This document shows positions 1 to 5,993 of a DNA stretch of 11,305 nt, piece after piece. Made by a program: the position numbers and the translations under genes. Under the pieces are notes generated by a model. It had not been told where the DNA came from. It ran no database searches and worked only from the letters and a program-made list of their open reading frames with translations. The stretch comes from Clostridia bacterium (GTDB lineage Bacteria > Bacillota > Clostridia > Christensenellales > Borkfalkiaceae): positions 1-11,305 of the forward strand of contig CAAGNQ010000006.1 in assembly GCA_900771345.1 (NCBI GenBank), given 5' to 3'. Within the stretch, counting starts at the first letter, position 1, and every line of letters starts with the position of its first letter.

Positions 1-695
1 CGATAAAGCTCGCTTTCAGTATAAAACCAACAACGGATTCTTTCATCTTCTTCAGGTAGTAGGTTAGAAAGAAAATCGTCCATAGCAACGTTTTCTAAAT
101 GCTCTAATTTGCCCGTTCTACGATAGTAGTCATAGGCGTAATCTACTTTTAACGTAATCTCATCACGAGTACCGTCGTCTAACTTTGCCGTATAGATAAT
201 TTCGTCAAGTTCTTTTAATATACGACTCACTTGATATTGCTCCAAGTTTAACGTTTTGGCGATTTCTTCTTGCGTAAAGTCGTGTATGTATGAAAGCGTA
301 TATATATCTTGTTGCTCTTCGGTTAAGCCACTTAAAATATTTTGCAAGTCCAATCTTTCGCAAGTGTTTGCTTCGGTATAAAAACTTTCCGTATCGGCTT
401 GATATTCCATCGGGTCGACTTCATCGCCATCTTCGTCTTGATAGATAGGGAAACGTGAAAAATATCTATCGTCGTAATGTTTTAGGTTGCTTCTATATAA
501 CCGCTTGTTGAACAGGTACAACTCTTTCCACTGTTCAATGGTTATTTCCGTTTTAATAATAACATCGTTTATCTTTTGAAAATAGTAAACCATACCTTCC
601 GTTTTTGCTCGTTTCGGAAAGCGGTTTAAGTAATATTCTTCATTTTCTTGATAGCACATCACGTCTTTTGCGTGGAGTTGAACACGTTTTTTCAT
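1..695 (-). CDS. Sigma-70 region-4-like HTH protein (partial, runs off left edge)
   Basis: An open leftward frame starts at ATG 695 and is still open at base 1, giving 231 visible residues. The start has AAGGTG 7 nt upstream. Residues about 124-162 (LTEEQQD, then FTQEEIAKTLN and QVSRILKELDE) look like sigma factor region 4, the helix-turn-helix that contacts -35 DNA. The first ~115 residues are rich in Tyr, Lys and Glu and show no clear region 2, so this is not a standard sigma factor. It resembles the sigma-like regulators common on clostridial integrative and conjugative elements. About 60 residues follow the helix-turn-helix before the edge, which is unusual because region 4 normally ends a sigma factor. 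It is divergent from the XRE gene, and its promoter carries the palindrome shared with the defence operon and the leftward recombinase. The role is inferred to be transcriptional; the target is unknown. Confidence 0.72.
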   Translation of the reverse strand, partial: MKKRVQLHAKDVMCYQENEEYYLNRFPKRAKTEGMVYYFQKINDVIIKTEITIEQWKELYLFNKRLYRSNLKHYDDRYFSRFPIYQDEDGDEVDPMEYQADTESFYTEANTCERLDLQNILSGLTEEQQDIYTLSYIHDFTQEEIAKTLNLEQYQVSRILKELDEIIYTAKLDDGTRDEITLKVDYAYDYYRRTGKLEHLENVAMDDFLSNLLPEEDERIRCWFYTESELY

Positions 696-714
696 CCTAT
701 TACACCTTGACGTT

Positions 715-750
715 ATTTTATCATAGTAAATATGACAATTTATGTCATAT
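715..750 (-). promoter_or_regulatory. Palindromic operator plus -10 box for the sigma-like gene (copy A)
   Basis: The palindrome ATATGACA-ATTTA-TGTCATAT lies at 730-750. Read leftward, it is followed after exactly 9 nt by TAAAAT (720-715) with a TG one base upstream, making an extended -10. No -35 hexamer resembling TTGACA sits 16-18 nt upstream; that position falls within the palindrome. Transcription would begin near 708, leaving a leader of only about 13 nt with the ribosome binding site at its extreme 5' end. Over 28 nt (752-725) it matches copy B at 27 positions. That this is a regulator binding site is inferred from symmetry and repetition. Confidence 0.75.
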
Positions 751-871
751 ATTATAAAAAATTTCAAAGAAAATAGCAACTTTGAAATGTCCAAAAGTTG
801 GAACATGTTGGGCGAAAATCAAAATATTTTTACTTGTAAGCAAAAAATTCTTGGCAAACGCAAAGTTTTCC

Positions 872-900
872 TTGATTTTTGTTTTTAGATGTGCTACAAT
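872..900 (+). promoter_or_regulatory. Constitutive-looking promoter of the XRE gene
   Basis: TTGATT (872-877), a 17-nt spacer and TACAAT (895-900) preceded by TGC form a good extended-minus-10 sigma-A promoter. The ATG at 932 is about 25 nt past the predicted start site and has GGAGAG (918-923) at 8 nt spacing. Unlike the three neighbouring promoters, this one has no palindrome over it, so the regulator would be made independently of the shared operator. The rest of the 696-931 intergenic stretch shows only weak short dyads around 777-801. Confidence 0.7.
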
Positions 901-931
901 GATATAAACTACAATATGGAGAGTTGTTAAA

Positions 932-1141
932 ATGGCAGTTAGCTACAAAAAACTATGGAAACTTCTCATAGATAAAGACATGAAAAAAGAAGAGTTACGT
1001 GTTGCGGCAGGTATTTCTACGAATACTATGGCTAAACTCGGTAAAAACGAAAATGTTAATACCGAGATGCTCGTAAAAATCTGCTCTGCGCTTAAATGTG
1101 ATATAGCAGATATAATGGAAATTATTGAAACAGAAAAATAA
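932..1141 (+). CDS. Small XRE-family transcriptional regulator (candidate controller protein)
   Basis: This 69-residue protein is almost entirely one Cro/CI-type helix-turn-helix domain. KKEELRVAAGISTNTMAKLG (residues 18-37) covers the scaffold and recognition helices, and the KICSALKCDIADIMEI segment is the typical last helix pair. Proteins of this size and type are often found immediately upstream of DNA methyltransferase genes in Firmicutes, and restriction-modification controller (C) proteins belong to the same superfamily. It lies 70 nt before the methyltransferase operon, and a copy of the shared palindrome starts 4 nt after its stop codon. It probably binds DNA as a dimer. That it binds the ATATGACA palindrome is inference from position. 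A role as repressor, activator or both is open. Confidence 0.85.
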   Translation: MAVSYKKLWKLLIDKDMKKEELRVAAGISTNTMAKLGKNENVNTEMLVKICSALKCDIADIMEIIETEK

Positions 1142-1144
1142 AAT

Positions 1145-1180
1145 ATATGACATACATTGTCATATTTACTGTAGTATAAT
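1145..1180 (+). promoter_or_regulatory. Palindromic operator plus -10 box for the defence operon (copy B)
   Basis: ATATGACA-TACAT-TGTCATAT spans 1145-1165, followed after 9 nt by TATAAT (1175-1180). No acceptable -35 box lies 16-18 nt upstream; that position is in the centre of the palindrome. The predicted start of transcription is about 1187, which places this promoter between the XRE stop codon and the first methyltransferase ATG at 1212. The geometry is identical to copies A and C. Confidence 0.78.
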
Positions 1181-1211
1181 TAGGAAAAGTTATATTTTGG
1201 ATAAAAGCAAT

Positions 1212-2240
1212 ATGGTTAAGAAAAATTCAAATTTACAAGCCGCTAAAAATTTAAAAGATGACGAATTCTACACTACTTATGAAACTGTTGAAAGTGAAAT
1301 TGCTCATTATCTTCCGCACTTTGAGGGGAAAGTAATACTTTGTAATTGTGATGACCCGTTTGAATCAAATTTTTGCAAGTATTTTTTACGCAACTTCAAT
1401 ACCTTAAAGTTAAAACGGTTAATTTGTACTTCATATTCTTCTTCGTCTGTAGTTGGAACGCAATTAAAATTATTAGACAATAATCATAAGCCTTTACGAA
1501 AGAAATCGGGATATGTTTTAGACGTTATTAAATTTAGCGATTCTGTTGGAGAAATTTCAGAAGAAGAAATCTCAAATTTCTTAAGAACAGCTAACGTTAT
1601 TAAAAAATTACATGGTAACGGAGATTTTCGTAGTGATGAGTGTATCGAATATTTAAAAACTTGTGATATAGTAGTTACAAATCCACCATTCTCTTTGTTT
1701 AAGGAGCTTGTAATGGAACTTGTAAAATACGATAAGAAGTTTTTAATTATCGGGAATCAAAACGCAATAACATACAAGGAAATTTTCCCTTTAATACAAA
1801 ACAATGAAGCTTGGACGGGATATCGTTTCGGAGAAATGAAATTTAGAGTTCCTAAAAACTCAAAGCCAAGGAAATATCGTTATTGGGTTGATGAAACGGG
1901 ACAAAAATGGAGAAGTCTTGGCAATGCAATGTGGCTTACCAATCTTGATAATAAAAGAAGGCACGAACTAATTGAGATGACGAAGACCTATAACCCTCAA
2001 GATTATCCGAAATATGATAATTTTGATGCCATAAATGTGAAAACAATAAGAGACATTCCTTGTGATTACTATGGTATTATGGGTGTTCCAATTACTATAA
2101 TTAATAGGTATAATAGTGAACAATTTGAAATTGTAGGTGAAGCAAATCATGGTTCGGATAATGAATTTGATTTATTTAAACCAACGATAGACGGAAAAGA
2201 AATTTTTAAGAGAATCTTAATAAGGAGAAAAACCAAATGA
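1212..2240 (+). CDS. M.EcoRI-family adenine-specific DNA methyltransferase
   Basis: The 342-residue product transfers a methyl group from S-adenosylmethionine to the N6 of adenine in a DNA target. It is recognisably of the EcoRI methylase family: KDDEFYTTYETVESEI near residues 15-30, CNCDDPFESNF at 44-54, GNGDFRSDECIEYLK at 135-149, the catalytic NPPF at 157-160 inside DIVVTNPPFSLF, and KKFLIIGNQNAITYKE at 175-190. The length is close to M.EcoRI. The frame extends upstream to a TTG at 1125, but that would place the operator and -10 box inside the gene and overlap the XRE gene, so ATG 1212 is preferred. Its ribosome binding site is weak (GGAT about 9 nt upstream). No EcoRI-type nuclease gene is present. 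Two GAATTC sites occur in the window (about 1263 and 5776), but the target sequence need not be GAATTC. Confidence 0.92.
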   Translation: MVKKNSNLQAAKNLKDDEFYTTYETVESEIAHYLPHFEGKVILCNCDDPFESNFCKYFLRNFNTLKLKRLICTSYSSSSVVGTQLKLLDNNHKPLRKKSGYVLDVIKFSDSVGEISEEEISNFLRTANVIKKLHGNGDFRSDECIEYLKTCDIVVTNPPFSLFKELVMELVKYDKKFLIIGNQNAITYKEIFPLIQNNEAWTGYRFGEMKFRVPKNSKPRKYRYWVDETGQKWRSLGNAMWLTNLDNKRRHELIEMTKTYNPQDYPKYDNFDAINVKTIRDIPCDYYGIMGVPITIINRYNSEQFEIVGEANHGSDNEFDLFKPTIDGKEIFKRILIRRKTK

Positions 2241-3316
2241 ACAGTAAAATAAAAACTTTCAAAATTCTTGATTTGTTTTCGGGCGCAGGTGGATTTTCCT
2301 ACGGAATGGAAAAAAATGAACATTTTGAAACCGTTGTTGCTGTTGATTTTAATCCTAACGCATTAGCAACGTTTAAACATAATATGCCTAAAGCGCAAAT
2401 TATAAACGGCGACATTACAAACCCTGAAATAAAAAAAGAAATTATTGAATTAAGTAAAAAACTTAATGTTAATATGATTATTGGTGGTCCACCTTGCCAA
2501 GGTTTTTCCTTGAAAGGAAAAAAATTAGGTTTGGACGACCCAAGAAATTATTTATTCAACGAGTATTTAAGCATTGTTGAAACTTTACAACCTGATGTGT
2601 TTACAATAGAAAATGTTAAAGCACTTTTATCCACATCTGCAGGCTGGTTTAAAAATCAAATTATCGAGCGAGTTCATAGTCTTGGTTATCACGTTAGTTA
2701 TGGCATTCTTAACGCATCAATGTTTGGCGTGCCTCAAGCTCGTGAGAGAGCAATTTTTCTTTGTTGTAAAGAAAAAGAAATAGGATTGCCTATCGGTACT
2801 AGCAGTATTGTTACTGTTAAAGACGCTATTGGAGATTTGTCTTATTTAGATTCGGGTGACGGGGCTTTTGAGCAAGACTACTTGTATGAACCAACAAGCG
2901 AATATCAAAAAGAACGTCGCAAAAATAGTAAAAAACTTTATAACCATAAGGCTTCTGACCATTCAGATATTGCTATTAAAAAGCTTTCAATGATACCACC
3001 TGAATGCGGTAAAGAACATTTACCCAAAGAATTATTGGGAAAACAAAAATTTTCTGGCACTTGGGGTAGGTTAAAATGGGACTCCGTTTCACCTACTATT
3101 GATACGAGATTTGATGCTTCTTCTAATGGAACAAATAATCATCCTTACCTAAATAGAGCTATCACGCCACGTGAAGCGGCAAGATTACAATCTTTTGATG
3201 ATGATTTTGTTTTTATTGGCGCAAAGGTTCAAATCAGACAACAAATAGGCAATGCCGTTCCCCCTTTAATGGCAAAAGCTATTGCAGATAAAATTTATGA
3301 AGAAATAGGAGTTTAA
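2237..3316 (+). CDS. C5-cytosine DNA methyltransferase
   Basis: This 359-residue protein methylates carbon 5 of cytosine and shows the conserved motif order of the family. Motif I is DLFSGAGGFSYG (12-23), and motif IV is GGPPCQGFS (83-91) with the catalytic Cys in PCQ. Motif VI is ENV (125-127), and motif VIII is QARER (167-171). A short target-recognition region (~175-275) follows, then motif IX around RLKWDSVSPTIDTRF (278-292) and motif X QIGNAVPP (336-343). All catalytic motifs are intact. Its ATG overlaps the previous stop codon as ATGA, with AAGGAG 9 nt upstream, so the two methyltransferases are probably translationally coupled. The target sequence cannot be read from the small recognition region. 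Confidence 0.95.
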   Translation: MNSKIKTFKILDLFSGAGGFSYGMEKNEHFETVVAVDFNPNALATFKHNMPKAQIINGDITNPEIKKEIIELSKKLNVNMIIGGPPCQGFSLKGKKLGLDDPRNYLFNEYLSIVETLQPDVFTIENVKALLSTSAGWFKNQIIERVHSLGYHVSYGILNASMFGVPQARERAIFLCCKEKEIGLPIGTSSIVTVKDAIGDLSYLDSGDGAFEQDYLYEPTSEYQKERRKNSKKLYNHKASDHSDIAIKKLSMIPPECGKEHLPKELLGKQKFSGTWGRLKWDSVSPTIDTRFDASSNGTNNHPYLNRAITPREAARLQSFDDDFVFIGAKVQIRQQIGNAVPPLMAKAIADKIYEEIGV

Positions 3317-3318
3317 TT

Positions 3319-4191
3319 ATGAATACAGAAATGGCATACCTTCTTGGTATGATTCTCGGAAACGGTGAAATACAAAGAGATAACAGTGAAACAAGAATTA
3401 CCATAGATATTCCTCATAAGAATTTATACACGGATGATTTAAAAGACGTTAGAGTGTATGTAAAAGCAAGTACCGTAGATATTCGTTCTATTGTCGAACC
3501 TCTCGTGGGACACAATCTTACGGTTACTCAAACTAACCGTTCTACAATATTATCATTCGTAAAATCAAACGATGAATATATTACAAGGGAAATCGTTCGT
3601 TTTATAGGTGGCGGCAGGCATCATTCTACAATGAGGATGAATCAAGATTTATTTTCAATAACTACCGATGAAAAGAAATCACTTCTTCGTGGTATTGCAG
3701 ATGTGACAGGTTATATTAGAAAAAGTAATATTGCTTATGGACAAGACGGCGCTCATAGAGTTTACATAGAAATACCCGGTAATTGGTATATGGTAATTGA
3801 CATTGCAAATATGCTCAAAGACGTTGACGTTCCTGTACAAACTATAGATTTTGGGCATCCAAACTTTAGAGATGGTGAACTTAAAAAATATAACCAAGGG
3901 AAACCCTATTTTTGGAAGAAGGAACATCAAGTTAAAATATTCGCGAATGAATTTTTACCAATTGGATTTAATATAAAACACAAACAAGATGCTCTTGAAA
4001 AATATAGCGAAGAATTGTTAGAATTTATTGACCCCGTAAAGACTCACAAGTTTTATTGGGAAAAACCGATTAAGAGAAAGAATAGACCAACTCATCCACA
4101 CGAAAGCGATGAATATTTGCCTATAGAAATTAGAGGAAAGCATTTTGATTCGTGGACTGAATTAGCGAGGTTGCTAGGCTATGGCGAATAA
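3319..4191 (+). CDS. Protein with two degenerate LAGLIDADG motifs, probable restriction-system component
   Basis: This 290-residue protein begins 2 nt after the methyltransferase stop codon, with AGGAG 7-8 nt upstream. Two segments look like the paired helices of single-chain LAGLIDADG proteins: LLGMILGNGEI at 8-18 and LLRGIADVTGYI at 122-133, about 115 residues apart as expected for two half-domains. Both positions that normally hold the catalytic acid are changed, to Asn15 and Thr130, so metal-dependent cleavage by this fold is doubtful; WhiA is a known case of the fold kept for DNA binding. The C-terminus (IEIRGKHFDSWTELARLLGYGE) looks like a small helix-turn-helix-like tail. Its place after two methyltransferases and its 11-nt overlap with a PD-(D/E)xK gene suggest it is the recognition subunit, or the whole, of the restriction enzyme. 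That role is inference. Confidence 0.68.
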   Translation: MNTEMAYLLGMILGNGEIQRDNSETRITIDIPHKNLYTDDLKDVRVYVKASTVDIRSIVEPLVGHNLTVTQTNRSTILSFVKSNDEYITREIVRFIGGGRHHSTMRMNQDLFSITTDEKKSLLRGIADVTGYIRKSNIAYGQDGAHRVYIEIPGNWYMVIDIANMLKDVDVPVQTIDFGHPNFRDGELKKYNQGKPYFWKKEHQVKIFANEFLPIGFNIKHKQDALEKYSEELLEFIDPVKTHKFYWEKPIKRKNRPTHPHESDEYLPIEIRGKHFDSWTELARLLGYGE

Positions 4192-4678
4192 TGTTACGAA
4201 AGAATTTGAATTATACGAGCCAATGCGTGCTTGGCTTCAACAATATCTAGAAAACAAATATAAAGGTGCAAAAGTAATCACTCTTGATTCACACGCAAGA
4301 ACGTTGGATGTTTATTTAGAGGAAAATGGAATTATAGATTATTATCCTCAAGCCGTTGGTCTTGATATACAAATTGACGTTCTTGGTATAGTAATCAATA
4401 AAGGAAAACCCAATATTGCATTTATAGAAGCTAAGAAAACCCAACTTAATCTACACGATTTAGGACAATTATGGGCTTATTGTAAATTATGTGAACCTAT
4501 TGAGGCTTTCTTATTATCTTCTGCGGGATTAGGAAGTTTGAATAAGGTGTTAAACAATCTTAATAGACAAGATTTGCTCGACTTTGGTAACGGTAAAACC
4601 ATTAAGAAAATGCAAGTTGGTAAGTGGGACATCAATACAAACTCTATTGATTATAAGACTATTGTGCCAAAGATGTAA
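4181..4678 (+). CDS. Small PD-(D/E)xK nuclease, putative cleavage subunit
   Basis: The 165-residue product carries a compact PD-(D/E)xK active site: Asp66 in LDIQIDVLGI, then FIEAKK with Glu83 and Lys85, and Gln96 in the following helix (LGQLWAYCKL). An acidic residue in the first helix (Glu13) fits the same fold. It has no visible extra DNA-recognition domain and is shorter than most stand-alone restriction enzymes. The ATG lies inside the end of the preceding gene, an 11-nt overlap, so it is likely made by coupled translation at matched amounts. Family and context suggest it cuts DNA that the two methyltransferases have not protected, perhaps with the LAGLIDADG-like protein. It could also be a type IV-like or accessory nuclease. 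Confidence 0.72.
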   Translation: MANNVTKEFELYEPMRAWLQQYLENKYKGAKVITLDSHARTLDVYLEENGIIDYYPQAVGLDIQIDVLGIVINKGKPNIAFIEAKKTQLNLHDLGQLWAYCKLCEPIEAFLLSSAGLGSLNKVLNNLNRQDLLDFGNGKTIKKMQVGKWDINTNSIDYKTIVPKM

Positions 4679-4699
4679 TTTCAAATAAGGAAAATTTAA

Positions 4700-5698
4700 G
4701 TGAAAAAATTATCAACTAAAAATACAAATATAAAAATTGCCGAGCCTGTTTTTGTGAGGTCAACTAAAGGAAAAGGCTTAAAATTTATTCCTATGTATGT
4801 TCACCACGATACAACAGCAGACGAACTTTACTATAAAGTCGAATTAATGCTTAGAGATAAAGACTCTGGCATCTGGAATACCGTCCATGAGGAAGAGAAA
4901 TGGAGTATTTGCCAAGAAGATATAGGAAAACTATTTGACTTTATAACAGAAACAACGCAATTAAAAACCAAAGAAACTGTTTCGGTATTGAACAGCCCCA
5001 AAGAACAAATCGCTGCTATTGAGGCATTGCTTGAGGATGGTAAATTAGCTGAACTATTAAAAAATGGGCAATTGAAAAAGGCAGATATTATAAATTTAAA
5101 AACAACTGTTAGAGTTGCAGAAATAGAAAACGCTGTTATCGAGTTGGAATATCTTCTCTCTTCTTCTGATACAGAAAAGGATTTTGAAAATTGGTGCAAA
5201 GAAAATATTTGGGTGTTTGGAAATTATTATGTTGCTTCTGATGAGATACATCAAATATCAAACGCTGAAAAGGTAGATCTTTTGATAGAAAATGCCGTCA
5301 ATTGTTATAGAGATATTGTTGAATTTAAGAAGCCGTCTTTTAAAGTGTTAGAATTTGACTCTTCTCACAATAATTATTATTTCTCAAAGGAAGCATCAAA
5401 AGCTATTGGGCAGGTTACTAATTATTTAGATATTTTTTCTTTATATGCATCCGATGGTTTACATAAACATAAGGAAATAAAAGCTTTTTATCCTAAATCT
5501 ATTATCGTTATAGGTCGTTCGAAAGATTTTAATGAAGAAGAAATAAAAGCATTAAGAGCGCTCAACGGTAGACTTAATAACATAGAAGTTAAAACGTACG
5601 ATGACATTTTAGCACAAGCAAAAAACTTATTAACTACTATTAAAGGTGTTAAAGATACTCCGTTGGAAAATTTAGACGAAGATACCTTACCATTTTAA
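4700..5698 (+). CDS. sduA: Shedu-type anti-phage nuclease (SduA, DUF4263)
   Basis: This 332-residue protein starts at GTG with AAGGAA about 9 nt upstream, 21 nt after the previous gene. Residues ~150-312 match the DUF4263 nuclease domain of Shedu: EKDFENWCKENIWVFG (159-174), KVDLLI with Asp193, DIVEFKKPS with Glu208 and Lys210, EASKAIGQVTNYL with Gln238, then PKSIIVIGR and LNGRLNNIEVKTYDDIL. This is a PD-(D/E)xK core with all key residues present. The first ~150 residues differ per family member and are thought to act as a sensing or regulatory part; here they include a mostly helical 100-150 segment. Shedu is a single-gene phage defence system. Its position in the restriction operon, with the same promoter, is notable. 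The C-terminus ends in a short acidic tail. Confidence 0.85.
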   Translation: MKKLSTKNTNIKIAEPVFVRSTKGKGLKFIPMYVHHDTTADELYYKVELMLRDKDSGIWNTVHEEEKWSICQEDIGKLFDFITETTQLKTKETVSVLNSPKEQIAAIEALLEDGKLAELLKNGQLKKADIINLKTTVRVAEIENAVIELEYLLSSSDTEKDFENWCKENIWVFGNYYVASDEIHQISNAEKVDLLIENAVNCYRDIVEFKKPSFKVLEFDSSHNNYYFSKEASKAIGQVTNYLDIFSLYASDGLHKHKEIKAFYPKSIIVIGRSKDFNEEEIKALRALNGRLNNIEVKTYDDILAQAKNLLTTIKGVKDTPLENLDEDTLPF

Positions 5699-5754
5699 TC
5701 AAATACTGTTAAGAAAACGATAAATTAAAAACACAATATTATAAGGAGTTTAAG

Positions 5755-5991
5755 ATGCCTATAATCTTCAAAGGAATTCACAAATGTGAGTATTGTAAAA
5801 AAGAATATGAATGGGTGAACTTTGAATTAATAAGAAACAAACTTAGCAGTGGCTGTTTTATTGTGGAAAGTATTCCTTTAGAACCCAAAGCTCGATATGT
5901 AGAATTAATTGAAAATGGAAAATATCGTATTGAAATAAATTGTCCCTATTGTCGAAAATACAATATATTTGAATATGAAGAGGAGAAATAA
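5755..5991 (+). CDS. Small CxxC zinc-ribbon-like protein of unknown function
   Basis: The product has 78 residues and a strong ribosome binding site (AAGGAG, 6 nt before the ATG). Two knuckles, CEYC (11-14) and CPYC (63-66), could bind one zinc ion, with about 48 residues between them that include a hydrophobic strand-like stretch. No family is recognised. It follows the Shedu gene by 56 nt, with no terminator seen in that gap, and ends 2 nt before the recombinase start; the recombinase ribosome binding site lies inside its last codons. It may be an accessory of the Shedu or recombinase gene, but nothing in the sequence decides this. Confidence 0.6.
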   Translation: MPIIFKGIHKCEYCKKEYEWVNFELIRNKLSSGCFIVESIPLEPKARYVELIENGKYRIEINCPYCRKYNIFEYEEEK

Positions 5992-5993
5992 AA

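Noticed and set aside
777..801. Weak dyads upstream of the XRE promoter (CAACTTT/AAAGTTG and CCAA/TTGG).
   Set aside because: Short, AT-rich and without a T-tract or repetition elsewhere, so neither a terminator nor a further operator can be supported.
1263..5780. Self-avoidance of GAATTC as evidence that the adenine methylase has EcoRI specificity.
   Set aside because: Two GAATTC sites are present, near the number expected by chance in 11 kb, so nothing can be concluded.
1212..5991. A CRISPR array or tandem repeats in the defence region.
   Set aside because: No regularly spaced repeats were seen; the stretch is filled with coding sequence.
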